From Clostridiales bacterium (GTDB taxonomy: Bacteria; Bacillota; Clostridia; Christensenellales; Borkfalkiaceae): a stretch of 21,889 nt of DNA. Under the pieces are notes generated by a model. The model saw only the letters and a list, made by a program, of their open reading frames with translations, was not told the DNA's origin and ran no database searches. Where the stretch lies: positions 247,741-269,629 of the forward strand of contig DPQQ01000010.1 of NCBI GenBank assembly GCA_003538975.1, given 5' to 3'. Made by a program: the position numbers and the translations under genes. Shown here one piece after another: positions 1-8,857 of the stretch (its first letter is position 1; each line of letters begins with the position of its first letter).

Positions 1-47
1 GCGGGGGGGGGGTATAATAGCCTTGATTTAAGGGATGTAACCGATGC

Positions 48-73
48 TTTCAGGCGTACGCATACGCGTGAAA
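48..73. promoter_or_regulatory. 26-bp imperfect palindrome, candidate operator
   Basis: Half-sites TTTCA-n-GCGTA (48-58) and TACGC-n-TGAAA (63-73) are arranged as a dyad in which 11 of 13 base pairs match. The mismatches are 53/68 and 59/62. No T-run follows, so a terminator is unlikely. The 8-mer GCGTGAAA of the right half (66-73) recurs at 108-115, 42 bp downstream or about four helical turns. A TATAAT hexamer lies at 13-18 but its -35 is at or beyond the window edge. The dyad is seen directly; its role as an operator, perhaps for the LacI-family protein encoded at 14289-15299, is inference. Confidence 0.5.
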
Positions 74-166
74 CATTATTACAAGTTAATAACAGTCGGC
101 TGTGAAAGCGTGAAAATTCGTTTCATTCAGGTAAACAGCCGGGATTAAGATAAGGTAAGGCGTAAA

Positions 167-181
167 CTTCCCAAAGGGAAG
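167..181 (+). promoter_or_regulatory. Short leader hairpin before the first lipoprotein gene
   Basis: CTTCCC (167-172) and GGGAAG (176-181) form a perfect 6-bp stem with a 3-nt AAA loop. It lies 17 nt upstream of the GGAGG ribosome site at 199-203, in the presumed mRNA leader. It could stabilise the 5' end or affect translation; no T-run follows. Function is not shown. Confidence 0.3.
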
Positions 182-209
182 AACAAAATATATTTTATGG
201 AGGTTCACA

Positions 210-3200
210 ATGATGAACGGCAAAAAAAGACTGATCGTAATACTGTCTTTGGTTGCGACTATAGTTGCATCTCTCTGTTTTGTTGCTTGTAAAGGAAACG
301 GCAACGACGACAAGAAAGAAACTTTAGTCATAAACAATAAGACCGAACTTACGGCAGAATGGGTAGAAGGCGGAGACGCCCGTACGCTCGACGTAACTCA
401 CAGATTGAACGGCGTTATTCAGAAGAACGTTACTTATACGGTAAGTTCTTCGGATTCCGACGTTATCGAAGTCGGCGACGACAACGTTACCCTTAATGCG
501 GTAGGCGGCGGCACGGCCACTATCACGGTAAAGACGCAAAAGGCTTCCGACAGCGTCGAAATAACCGTAACTCCTTCACTTAAAGGAGTTTCGATTTCAA
601 ACAAAAACGACCTTAAAAAGACTTGGGTAGCCGGCGACGCGGCGAGAAGCTTAACCGTTAAGTTCAATCCCGATTATTACGATACGAACAAGCCCGAATA
701 CACGGTGGTTTCTTCCGCTCCGGGCGTTATCGAAGTCGGATCCGACAAAACTACCTTGACCGCAAAAGCGGTAGGCACGGCTACAATAACCGTAACCGCG
801 GGCAGTTATTCGGACAGCGTAGAGCTTACCGTTCGTCCCGTAATGACTTCTCTTACGGTAGAGAATAAAGAAGTTCTCGGCGAAGAATGGACGGATTGGA
901 CGAAAACCCGCGTTATGGAAATAACCATGCAGCCCGCGGAATACTACAACGCGGAAAATACTCCCGTTACGGTAACTTGCGAACCCGCAGGCGTTATCGA
1001 AGCGAAAGGCACCGTACTCACGGCTAAAGCGGTAGGAACCGCAAACGTAACCGTAGCGGCAGGTAACGTTAAAGACACGTTTACCGTTAACGTTCTGAGA
1101 GGCGTTCCCGTGCTCGCCATTGCGGACGTTCCCGGATTCGAAGCGACCGAAGAAGGCGGCGTTATAAACGCTGTCGAAGGCGAAACTCCCGCTCTTCCGA
1201 TGATAACGGCTAAATCGTGCGACGGCACTTCGCTCACCGTTGAAACGAAAATTCCGCAGGAAGTAACTTATACCGAATCGACGAGATCGTTATCGGCGTT
1301 AAAGGGCAGCTATACGATTACCGTATCGGCTACCGATAATCTCGATTCAGAATCAAGAACGGAAAAAACAATAACCTTAAATATTTACAGAAAGGTTCTC
1401 GGCTGGACCGACGGCACTTGGGAAACGACCGAACCTTACAAACAGGACGCAGAACAGAAAGTAACCAACACTACCGGCGGCTATCAGGTGGCAAACTTCA
1501 ATATGGCTGCTTCCGAATATTACTATGCGGAAGCGGAATTCAACCTTACCGCAGGTTGCGTAGTAGGTCTTTCTCATATGAAAGACGGCGAACACGGCAG
1601 ATGGTTCGGTATAACCGTAAACAACTGGGGCGAATTCGACTTCAAAGCCACCGATTTCGATACTTCCAAGTTCTCCGGTTCGTGGGATCTTAACGAATGG
1701 AACGATTACGGTCTTATGATAGCTCACGCATATCAGTTAAGAGATCACAGAGGTCTTGCCGCTAACGAAAACACCGGCATACATAAAATCGCCACCGCAA
1801 GAGTCGGCAAGGTCATATACGCATTCTGGAACGATCAGTACGTAGGAGCGTATAATCTCGACTGGTACTCTGCAGATCCCACGATTCCCGGATTCTTTAC
1901 CTTATCTTTCAGCAGCGGCAGCGGCTACGCAAAGGGCATCAACTACTTTGCGGGTAAAGAAGAAGTAGAAGCTAAGGTAAACGCTCTTACCGAAAACGGA
2001 AAGACCGTAATTTCGCAATACGTTCCCGACGGCGGCGAAAACGGCTGGGCGAAGGACTCCAAGAACATCGATAACAGAAACTTCACGAGAGGCGAAACGA
2101 CTTCCGAAAAGGGCGTAAATTTCGACTTTACCAATGCAAGAACTCACTGGAACGGCGGTATGGTCAGCCCGTATATCTATACCGACGGCGACTTTACCTT
2201 CGAATTCGATTACAAAAAGAATTCCGGCAACGGAACCATGTGGCTCGAAATGCGTAACTACCGTTACGGCGGCGAAAAATTCTATCTCGGAGCGAACTAC
2301 GAAGACAGCAGCAACGTAAGGCTTCTCGGCGGCACCGATAACACCGCATATGCTTACGACGGATTCGACGCTTCCGAAGGAATACACTTCGTAGTAAGAG
2401 CTAAAAAATACGATACTTACAGAGAATTTTTCCTTATCGCTCAGTCAAAGGCCAATCCGAAGCAGATGAGAGAGGTAACTCTTAAATACGGAGCGACCGC
2501 AGACGAAGCGAACGGAATTTTACAATACCCAGACTGGGATAAACCCAACAATATTCTCTGGCACAACATAAACATTGCCGGCGAATACAGCAATATAGTC
2601 TATGCTCCCGAAGCGAAAGACCTTCCGCTTGCGGGCGTAAGCATAACCAACAAAACCGCGCTTACTTCCACTCCGTGGGTGTTAGGCGAAGGTCCCAAAA
2701 CTCTCGAACTCAACTTCTTTCCGTCGATTTATAATACGAATCATCCCGATTTCACGGTAGAATCTTCTTCCGCGAACGTAGAAGTCGGCGAAGATAAACT
2801 TACTTTAACGGCTAAATCCGCGGGTATGGCGACGATAACTGTAACATGCGGCGAGTTTACCGACACGATAACGTTTATGGTTCGTCCGGTAATGACTTCG
2901 CTTACCGTGGACAATAAAGAAGATCTTGCCGCCTCGTGGCTTAAATGGGACGCCGCGAAAACCATAAACGTAACTTTCGCTCCGGCGGACTTCTGGAAAC
3001 AGAACAACACCGATGTAACCGTAACTTGCTCCGATCCCGAAGCGATTACGGCAAACGGATATGCGATCACCGCTAAAAAATTAGGAACTTTCACCGTAAC
3101 GGTATCTGCTTACGGATGCGAAGACACATTCACGATTAATGTGGAAAAGAGAGATAATCCCGACATCGATTTTGCCGAAACCGCAAACTTTGTTAAAGAA

Positions 3201-4676
3201 GAAACCGGCGGCGTTATGAACGGATACGCTCTCGCCGCATTAACGCTTCCCGCAGCAACAGCTACTTCGACCGTCGGCGAAGACATAACGGCAAATATGA
3301 CCGTCGGCTTAAAAGAAACTTACGAAGGCGTAACTTTGGAGGACGGCGTTATCACCGGTCCCAAAGGAACTTACGACGTAGTTTACACGATAGCGGAAGG
3401 CGAAAAGTCGGTAACCAAGACCATTACCGTAAATCTTTACAGAGATTTACTCGGATGGAACGACGGCGCTTTCTCTATGGAAACCGCTTTCGTAGCCGAT
3501 GCCGAGCAGAAAGTAAACGTAAGTAAAAACGGTTTCCAATTAGCGCAGTTCAAAGGCGGATATTCCGAATACTACTATGCCGAAGTAACCTATTACGCAA
3601 CTGCGGGTAACCTCGGTATCGCTAACTTTACCGAAGATAATCATACGAGAATGCTTGTGAACGCTATTCAGACGAACGGCGATCACAACTATAAACTCAG
3701 CGATTTCGATACGTCGAAGGGCTGGACTCTTCAAGAATACAACGATAGCGGCGTATGGGTTGCTTACTCTTATAAACTCGACGCGGTAAGAGGTCTCACC
3801 GCCAATGCGGACGCAGGTATAAACAAGGTTGCTTTCTTACGTCTCGGCGATTACTTCTATACCTTCTGGAACGACCAGTACGTAGACTCCGTAACCAATC
3901 GTTACTATGCCGGTAAGGCGACTGTTCCCGGTCTCTTCACGAGCGGTATAAGCGAAAGAGGATACGCTTCCGGTATCGAATACTTCACCGGTAAAGAAGC
4001 GACCGAAGCTAAATTCAACGCTCTCACGCATAACGGTGCGGATTTAATCGTATCTTATGCTCCCGATACATGGGCAAGTAATTCGGTAAGCGCCGACGGT
4101 TCGTTATTCACAAGAGGCGAAACGAGCGAAGAAAAGGGTATCAACTATACATACGTCGACGGCACGAGAAAATCCGGCAACGACACTATGGTAGGCACTT
4201 ATATGTACTTTGACGGCGACTTCTCGTTCAGCTGGACTTATAAAAACAACAGCACTCTGAACAACGACGGTTGCGAATCCCGTATGTGGCTCGAACTCAG
4301 AAATTATATGTACAACGAAACGAACTTCGTATTCGGTGCGGAATACAGCGCTAATACGAGAATGTTCGCAAACACTCCGAGATTTGAGGAAGGCAGCAAA
4401 TGGTTCGAAAAAGGATTCGATAAGACTCACACGTTAAAGTTCACTTTGACCAGAATTCTTAAAGAATCTGCCGAAGAACTTACGATGACTATAGTCGATC
4501 TCGACAACACGAGCGTTACGTTAACGAGAACTATTACCATTGATTCCACCTACGATTCGCGCTGGAATCAGCCGGTTATTCTTCACTGGAAAAACGTAGG
4601 CGTTTCGGGCGAATACTCGAACGTTATGTGGAAGAACTTCAACGGTAACGGAAACTGGGTGGAAGCCGGAGCTTAA
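210..4676 (+). CDS. Giant surface lipoprotein with Ig-like domains and a duplicated beta-sandwich module
   Basis: The 1488-residue protein starts at the first of two adjacent ATGs, 6 nt after a GGAGG ribosome site. It has a lipoprotein signal with lipobox FVAC, so Cys27 should be lipidated and the protein anchored outside the membrane. Ig-like (Big_2-type) repeats of about 88 residues begin near 39, 126 and 214, and again near 808 and 897; each opens with a motif like SLTVENK. Residues 126-807 and 808-1488 are tandem copies of one unit: two Ig domains, a further beta domain (about 298-395 and 980-1079), then a Trp-rich region starting GWTDG/GWNDG (398 and 1082) and ending GEYSN. The last region resembles concanavalin/LamG-like sandwiches, which often bind glycans; that is inference. 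No catalytic motif or sortase signal was seen. It precedes the transport operon and may act as a glycan-capture scaffold. Confidence 0.8.
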   Translation: MMNGKKRLIVILSLVATIVASLCFVACKGNGNDDKKETLVINNKTELTAEWVEGGDARTLDVTHRLNGVIQKNVTYTVSSSDSDVIEVGDDNVTLNAVGGGTATITVKTQKASDSVEITVTPSLKGVSISNKNDLKKTWVAGDAARSLTVKFNPDYYDTNKPEYTVVSSAPGVIEVGSDKTTLTAKAVGTATITVTAGSYSDSVELTVRPVMTSLTVENKEVLGEEWTDWTKTRVMEITMQPAEYYNAENTPVTVTCEPAGVIEAKGTVLTAKAVGTANVTVAAGNVKDTFTVNVLRGVPVLAIADVPGFEATEEGGVINAVEGETPALPMITAKSCDGTSLTVETKIPQEVTYTESTRSLSALKGSYTITVSATDNLDSESRTEKTITLNIYRKVLGWTDGTWETTEPYKQDAEQKVTNTTGGYQVANFNMAASEYYYAEAEFNLTAGCVVGLSHMKDGEHGRWFGITVNNWGEFDFKATDFDTSKFSGSWDLNEWNDYGLMIAHAYQLRDHRGLAANENTGIHKIATARVGKVIYAFWNDQYVGAYNLDWYSADPTIPGFFTLSFSSGSGYAKGINYFAGKEEVEAKVNALTENGKTVISQYVPDGGENGWAKDSKNIDNRNFTRGETTSEKGVNFDFTNARTHWNGGMVSPYIYTDGDFTFEFDYKKNSGNGTMWLEMRNYRYGGEKFYLGANYEDSSNVRLLGGTDNTAYAYDGFDASEGIHFVVRAKKYDTYREFFLIAQSKANPKQMREVTLKYGATADEANGILQYPDWDKPNNILWHNINIAGEYSNIVYAPEAKDLPLAGVSITNKTALTSTPWVLGEGPKTLELNFFPSIYNTNHPDFTVESSSANVEVGEDKLTLTAKSAGMATITVTCGEFTDTITFMVRPVMTSLTVDNKEDLAASWLKWDAAKTINVTFAPADFWKQNNTDVTVTCSDPEAITANGYAITAKKLGTFTVTVSAYGCEDTFTINVEKRDNPDIDFAETANFVKEETGGVMNGYALAALTLPAATATSTVGEDITANMTVGLKETYEGVTLEDGVITGPKGTYDVVYTIAEGEKSVTKTITVNLYRDLLGWNDGAFSMETAFVADAEQKVNVSKNGFQLAQFKGGYSEYYYAEVTYYATAGNLGIANFTEDNHTRMLVNAIQTNGDHNYKLSDFDTSKGWTLQEYNDSGVWVAYSYKLDAVRGLTANADAGINKVAFLRLGDYFYTFWNDQYVDSVTNRYYAGKATVPGLFTSGISERGYASGIEYFTGKEATEAKFNALTHNGADLIVSYAPDTWASNSVSADGSLFTRGETSEEKGINYTYVDGTRKSGNDTMVGTYMYFDGDFSFSWTYKNNSTLNNDGCESRMWLELRNYMYNETNFVFGAEYSANTRMFANTPRFEEGSKWFEKGFDKTHTLKFTLTRILKESAEELTMTIVDLDNTSVTLTRTITIDSTYDSRWNQPVILHWKNVGVSGEYSNVMWKNFNGNGNWVEAGA
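585..2630 (+). repeat. Internal tandem duplication, copy 1 (codons 126-807)
   Basis: This is the first copy of a roughly 2.05-kb coding repeat within the giant lipoprotein gene. It runs from GVSISNK to the residues just after GEYSN. Matching landmarks in both copies are RPVMTSLTV, the GW motif, DAEQKV, SEYYYAE, FWNDQYV and GEYSN, all in the same order and at nearly equal spacing. The copies have clearly diverged at DNA and protein level, so the duplication is old rather than an assembly artefact. Confidence 0.8.
2631..4673 (+). repeat. Internal tandem duplication, copy 2 (codons 808-1488)
   Basis: This is the second copy of the coding repeat, starting at GVSITNK. Its length is within about one codon of the first copy (681 against 682 codons). 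The GW motif lies 684 residues after its counterpart. Confidence 0.8.
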
Positions 4677-4742
4677 AGCAAGACAAAAACAATAAAAAAA
4701 GACAGCAGTTAATTTTTTCATAAAACCTTTTAATGGCGGAAA

Positions 4743-4768
4743 CCGTCTCCCGCGACTGCGGGAGACGG
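4743..4768 (+). promoter_or_regulatory. Strong GC-rich stem-loop after the giant lipoprotein gene
   Basis: CCGTCTCCCGC (4743-4753) and GCGGGAGACGG (4758-4768) form a perfect 11-bp stem around the loop GACT. A clean T-run does not follow; the nearest is TTTTT about 13 nt later. It may be a weak terminator or a 3'-end stabiliser that separates expression of the lipoprotein from the downstream genes. The remainder of 4677-4955 is AT-rich and shows no gene. Confidence 0.6.
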
Positions 4769-4848
4769 CGGAAGTCGTTAATTTTTAACCCCTATCATTA
4801 AAAAACAAACAGAAAGCAAAAAAACAGCATTACCCGCGTTTGATTATC

Positions 4849-4877
4849 GGGACAAGATTACATTAAAAACTTATAAG
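4849..4877 (+). promoter_or_regulatory. Possible promoter of the substrate-binding/GH97/transport operon
   Basis: GGGACA (4849-4854, four of six matches to the -35 consensus) and TATAAG (4872-4877, five of six to the -10) are separated by 17 nt. This predicts a start near 4884, about 70 nt before the gene at 4956. The -35 is imperfect. The 18-bp palindrome at 4907-4924 would then lie at about +24. Confidence 0.35.
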
Positions 4878-4906
4878 ACCGAATATAAAAAATAAATATG
4901 AAATTA

Positions 4907-4924
4907 AAAGCGGAATTCCGCTTT
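4907..4924. promoter_or_regulatory. Perfect 18-bp palindrome, candidate operator
   Basis: AAAGCGGAATTCCGCTTT is perfectly self-complementary. It lies 18 nt before the AAGGAG ribosome site of the next gene. The 13-mer TAAAAGCGGAATT covering its left half (4905-4917) recurs exactly at 10317-10329, before the permease genes. This suggests a shared binding site for the locus regulator, or a shared RNA element. The symmetry is observed; the regulator is inferred. Confidence 0.5.
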
Positions 4925-4955
4925 GATATAAAAATAAAAAACAAGGAGAAAAAAG

Positions 4956-6770
4956 ATGAAAAAAGCGCATAGAAGCGTACTGGCATTCGTTCTTTCGGCT
5001 TTGCTCTTCGCTACGTCGTTAAGCATTTTTACGGCTTGTAACAGCGGCGGCGGAGAATCGGCGAACGATTATTACACCGTCACGTACGACTTGAACTATG
5101 ACGGCGCCGCAAACAGAACGTATACCGTTCAGAACGGCGTTAAAATCCATAACTGGAAAGCCACCCGAGACGGATATCGTCTTACCGGTTGGTACACCGA
5201 TAAAGCGGCGACCGAAGAATTCGACTTCACAAAGAAAGCCGATTCCGACGTTACTTTGTATGCCGGATGGAGATTAAGACCGGGTATGACCACGGTAACT
5301 TTCGATTTCGGTTACGACGGGGCGGCGGATAAGGTTATAACGATCGAAAAAGAATCGCTTATAAACCCCAAATATCAGCCTTCCGCAAAAAGATTCGGAA
5401 TGGAACTCGTCGGCTGGTATAAGGACGAAGCGTTGACGAATAAGTGGAACTTCGACGCCGACGCGGTTATGGAAGAAACCGTTCTTCACGCGAAGTTCGA
5501 ATACACCATGAACATTCCGAGAAACGAAGACGGCAGCATCGCTTACGAAAACACCCCCGTATATCTCTGGAACTCCGCCGGCAGATTCCCGTCCGCTATT
5601 CTTGACAGAATGGTTGAAGCTTTCAATAAAGAACACGAAGGCAAGATAATAGTCGAATCGGGTACGGATCTTCTTATTCAGGCGGACGTATTTTTAAGAG
5701 TTCAGCAGACTCCCGAACAGATGCGCTGCTACACGACTTATTATCCGATAGCCGATATGTTCACGTTTGCGGGGTACGACATTTCGTCCGAAGAATTCTA
5801 TAAAGGTTCCGTTAACGAGTCTAAGTTCAAGGGCGTTATGCTCCAGACTCCGGTAATGGCATTCGCTCCGTATATAGTCTATAACAAAACGCTTATGACG
5901 AAGTATAACGGCGATGCGGAACTTCCGAAAAATTATAACGAACTTTCCGTTCTTCTTAAAAAGGCGGCGGCAGGCGAACTCGCGACAAACTCCGGCTTCA
6001 GGTCGATTCTGACTACGACCGATTGGATGTATAAAGAAGCTACGAGTTACACTGCTTTTGCACAGAACGGGGTAGACTACTTTAAGTACGACGGCGAAGC
6101 CTACATTAACAACTGGAGCGATCCCGCCGTTATGACAACGGTACAACAGTCTATGCTTAAAACTTACGACCTTTTCGGCGTAAACGGCGATCTTAAAGGC
6201 GGTTCTATCGAAGGTTCCGACGTAGTTTCGGTAGTAAAAACCGGCAACGCTCTCATGGGACTCGTATCCTGGGCAGGTTCTTCCGGTCCCGTCGTAAATG
6301 ATTCCAATCTCGGCGTTTTACCGCTCGCGGGACTTTTCGCCGACGAGGGAGTAGACGAAGAAATCGCTTCGAGAACTCCGGTACATACCGTCGGTATAGG
6401 TTTTTATAACGGCGCGACCAACGTTTTGTCCGACGCTTTAAGAATCTGCGCTTCGGTAGAATTTACGAAATACGTTCTCGAACACTCTTATATGTTTGCC
6501 GAATACGGCTATTCGCCCCTTTACAAAGACGCTATAAACAATGACGAATACGTAAATTCGACAAACAGGATAGTTAAACTTGCAAAGGAATCCTGCAAGC
6601 CCGAAAATTACTACACGTTAGACGGTTGCGCAAACATAAAGGCGATAATAAACGCGACCGCGGCGGAAGGAGTAATCGTCCCGTATCTTACTAATGCCAA
6701 GGCTTCAAGAAACGATTATCTTTCCGTAACCGAAAACCTCTATTCGCAGGTAGCGGGTATGGTTTCTTAA
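4956..6770 (+). CDS. ABC transporter substrate-binding lipoprotein with two InlB-type B-repeats
   Basis: The 604-residue protein has an AAGGAG site 7 nt before the ATG. The signal peptide ends in lipobox FTAC, giving lipidated Cys28. Residues about 40-105 and 112-184 are two Listeria-Bacteroides (InlB B-type, beta-grasp) repeats, recognisable by YTVTYDLNYDG...GYRLTGWYTD...TLYAGW and its relative VTFDFGYDG...LVGWYKDE. Residues about 195-604 resemble an extracellular solute-binding protein of the sugar-binding type, with ILDRMVEAFNKEHEGKI and YIVYNKTLM. The B-repeats add roughly 145 residues to a usual binding protein of 400-450 residues. They may act as a stalk or adhesive module. The gene is followed after 11 nt by the GH97 gene, whose ribosome site overlaps this stop codon. 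It presumably delivers a sugar to the permeases at 10441-12544. Confidence 0.82.
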   Translation: MKKAHRSVLAFVLSALLFATSLSIFTACNSGGGESANDYYTVTYDLNYDGAANRTYTVQNGVKIHNWKATRDGYRLTGWYTDKAATEEFDFTKKADSDVTLYAGWRLRPGMTTVTFDFGYDGAADKVITIEKESLINPKYQPSAKRFGMELVGWYKDEALTNKWNFDADAVMEETVLHAKFEYTMNIPRNEDGSIAYENTPVYLWNSAGRFPSAILDRMVEAFNKEHEGKIIVESGTDLLIQADVFLRVQQTPEQMRCYTTYYPIADMFTFAGYDISSEEFYKGSVNESKFKGVMLQTPVMAFAPYIVYNKTLMTKYNGDAELPKNYNELSVLLKKAAAGELATNSGFRSILTTTDWMYKEATSYTAFAQNGVDYFKYDGEAYINNWSDPAVMTTVQQSMLKTYDLFGVNGDLKGGSIEGSDVVSVVKTGNALMGLVSWAGSSGPVVNDSNLGVLPLAGLFADEGVDEEIASRTPVHTVGIGFYNGATNVLSDALRICASVEFTKYVLEHSYMFAEYGYSPLYKDAINNDEYVNSTNRIVKLAKESCKPENYYTLDGCANIKAIINATAAEGVIVPYLTNAKASRNDYLSVTENLYSQVAGMVS

Positions 6771-6781
6771 GGAGGAAGAAT

Positions 6782-8794
6782 ATGAAAAAGAAATTATTGA
6801 CCTTGATTTTAGGAGCCGTATTCTGCGTATCTTCGGCAATCGGGCTCGCCGCTTGCAACAGCGGCGGAAATCCGGGATCATCCGAACCCGAAAATTTAGG
6901 CAGCTGGACGGTTAAATCTCCCGACGGCTCCATCGTTTCCGAAATGGTTACCGACGCCGAAGGAAAAACGTATTATTCGGTTAAAAAGGACGGCAAGACC
7001 GTAGTCGGCAAATCCGCGCTCGGTTTCGACATCGAAGAAGACGATCTTTCTCTCGCGACTATTCAGAAGGAGAGCAATAAAAAGATAAAAGGCTCTTACG
7101 ACAATATATCTGGTAAGACCGACCACGTCGAATATAACGGTAACGAAACGACCGTTACGTATAAAGCGTGGGAATTTTATCTCGATATCACCATGAGAGT
7201 TTATAACGACGGATATGCTTTCCGTTACGGCGTAAGACGCATCGACGGAACTTCCGGCACGATGACCGTGAAGTCCGAACTCACCGAATTCGCAATTCCC
7301 ACAAACTGCACTATGTGGGCGCAGGAATATGTTCCCATTACTAAGGATAAAACCTGTTTCGCTTACGAAACCGCTTATCAGGGAAGATTCGTAGAGGATA
7401 TAGATTCCTCTCAGTATATGGCTATGCCGCTTTTATACGACGTGCCGGACAGCAATTATTATTCTCTCGTAACCGAATCCGAGCTTATAGGCAGCGGGTT
7501 TTACGGATCCTTCCTTAAAATCGAAGCCGGTAACGAAAACAGCGGCGTGTTCAAAACCGAACATACTCCCGCAGGCGTGGCTATCGACGACAACAAGGTA
7601 GAATATCCGTTCACTTCTCCCTGGAGAGTGGGTATAACCGGCGACATGGCTACCGTTAACGAATCCGAACTTGTCGAAGTTCTTTACGACGACGTAGAAT
7701 ACTGGAAGCCCGACGATTACGAAACTCTTTCGGACGAAGAAAAGTCGATTTACACTTACGACTGGGTAGAAGACGGCGTATGCGCCTGGAGCTGGCTTAT
7801 TTATAACGGCAAACGGGAGCAGACTGATTTTGCTCTTCACAGAACCTATCTTAAACTTGCGAAGAATATGGGTTGGAAGTACATTCTTTTAGACGGCGGC
7901 TGGAATGCAAATTTCAGCGACGATCAGTTCCGCTCGTTTATGTCCGAAGCAAACGACGCAGGCATTAAAGTTCTCGTATGGTGCAACGCTCTTGCCGATT
8001 TCGGCAACGGCAATACGGCGATACTTAAAAACAAGTTGAAGAGCTGGTCGGATTACGGCGTAGCCGGTATCAAAATCGATTTCTTCGACGGACAGAATGC
8101 GACCGATCCCAAACATCAGGGCGAAGACATAGACACGATCAAATGGTACGAAACCATTTATCAGGAAACCGCAAAACTTAAAATGGTAGTAAACTGCCAC
8201 GGTTCCAATAAACCGACCGGCGAAAGAAGACAATACCCGAACGTAATAAACAGAGAAGGTATTTACGGTAACGAATTCAAGAGCGTTTCCGCTTCCGTAA
8301 CCGTAAACGAACTTTTTATCAGAAACGTTATAGGACCTTCGGACTTTACTCCCGTAGTAAAACCGCTGTCAAACAACCTTACGGCGGCTCATCAGATGTC
8401 TTTATCCGTTCTCTTCGAATCGGGCGCTCCGTCCATGGGCGATTACGAATATAACTACAATAACGTCGATCAGTACGATTTTTATAAGTCGATACCCGCT
8501 TTAAGAGAAAAAACGGTATTTTTAAGCGGTGAACCGGACATATATTACTGCGCCGCTGTAAAAGCCGGCGGTTACTGGTTCGTAGGAGCCGCAAACGCGC
8601 TCGTTAAAGGAAGCGTTACGGTAGACTTTTCGTTCCTTGACGAAGACGGCGATTATACGGCAGAAGTTTTCACCGATTCCGAAGACGGCAGAAGCGTCGT
8701 AAAAGAAGAAATAACGGTGAACAAGAATACCAAAAAGACCTATCAGATGATGGCGAGAGGCGGTTTGGTAATTCGTCTTAAAAAGGCGGCTTAA
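6782..8794 (+). CDS. GH97-family glycoside hydrolase lipoprotein (predicted retaining alpha-galactosidase-like)
   Basis: The 670-residue protein starts behind an AAGGAGG site that overlaps the upstream stop codon. Lipobox LAAC gives a lipidated Cys25, so the enzyme should act outside the cell. The family order is visible: an N-terminal beta-sandwich (about 31-320, opening WTVKSPDGSI and KSALGFDI), a TIM barrel (about 325-600, with AWSWLIYNG, YILLDGGWN, GIKIDFFDG and NREGIYGNEF) and a C-terminal beta domain (about 605-670). Asp433 in KIDFF sits where retaining GH97 enzymes carry the nucleophile; the inverting alpha-glucosidases of the SusB type lack an Asp there. Glu492 or Glu498 is the candidate acid/base. 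The likely action is release of terminal alpha-linked galactose or a similar sugar. Specificity is inferred; family membership is confident. Confidence 0.88.
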   Translation: MKKKLLTLILGAVFCVSSAIGLAACNSGGNPGSSEPENLGSWTVKSPDGSIVSEMVTDAEGKTYYSVKKDGKTVVGKSALGFDIEEDDLSLATIQKESNKKIKGSYDNISGKTDHVEYNGNETTVTYKAWEFYLDITMRVYNDGYAFRYGVRRIDGTSGTMTVKSELTEFAIPTNCTMWAQEYVPITKDKTCFAYETAYQGRFVEDIDSSQYMAMPLLYDVPDSNYYSLVTESELIGSGFYGSFLKIEAGNENSGVFKTEHTPAGVAIDDNKVEYPFTSPWRVGITGDMATVNESELVEVLYDDVEYWKPDDYETLSDEEKSIYTYDWVEDGVCAWSWLIYNGKREQTDFALHRTYLKLAKNMGWKYILLDGGWNANFSDDQFRSFMSEANDAGIKVLVWCNALADFGNGNTAILKNKLKSWSDYGVAGIKIDFFDGQNATDPKHQGEDIDTIKWYETIYQETAKLKMVVNCHGSNKPTGERRQYPNVINREGIYGNEFKSVSASVTVNELFIRNVIGPSDFTPVVKPLSNNLTAAHQMSLSVLFESGAPSMGDYEYNYNNVDQYDFYKSIPALREKTVFLSGEPDIYYCAAVKAGGYWFVGAANALVKGSVTVDFSFLDEDGDYTAEVFTDSEDGRSVVKEEITVNKNTKKTYQMMARGGLVIRLKKAA

Positions 8795-8802
8795 CGTAAA
8801 AC

Positions 8803-8834
8803 TTACGTCTTTGCCAAAACAAGCGGAGACGTAA
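8803..8834 (+). promoter_or_regulatory. Intergenic stem-loop between the GH97 and second substrate-binding genes
   Basis: TTACGTCT (8803-8810) and AGACGTAA (8827-8834) pair perfectly over 8 bp around a 16-nt loop. There is no T-run after it. It occupies half of the 63-nt gap, ending 10 nt before the AGAGGA ribosome site. A processing or stability hairpin is the simplest reading. Confidence 0.4.
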
Positions 8835-8857
8835 AAATATAAAAAGAGGACAAATAG

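Noticed and set aside
3..12. Run of ten G residues at the window start
   Set aside because: A homopolymer at the sequence edge is most simply a sequencing or contig-end artefact; no function is claimed.
13..18. TATAAT as promoter of the giant lipoprotein gene
   Set aside because: The matching -35 would lie outside the window or inside the G-run, so the promoter cannot be supported.
103..116. Possible CcpA (cre) site, TGAAAGCGTGAAAA
   Set aside because: The left half fits the consensus, but two key right-half positions do not. It is better explained as a repeat of the GCGTGAAA half-site.
1902..2387. Long open frame on the minus strand inside the giant lipoprotein gene
   Set aside because: It has no ribosome site or recognisable domain, and lies opposite a clearly real coding sequence. 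Such antisense frames are common here because of codon bias.
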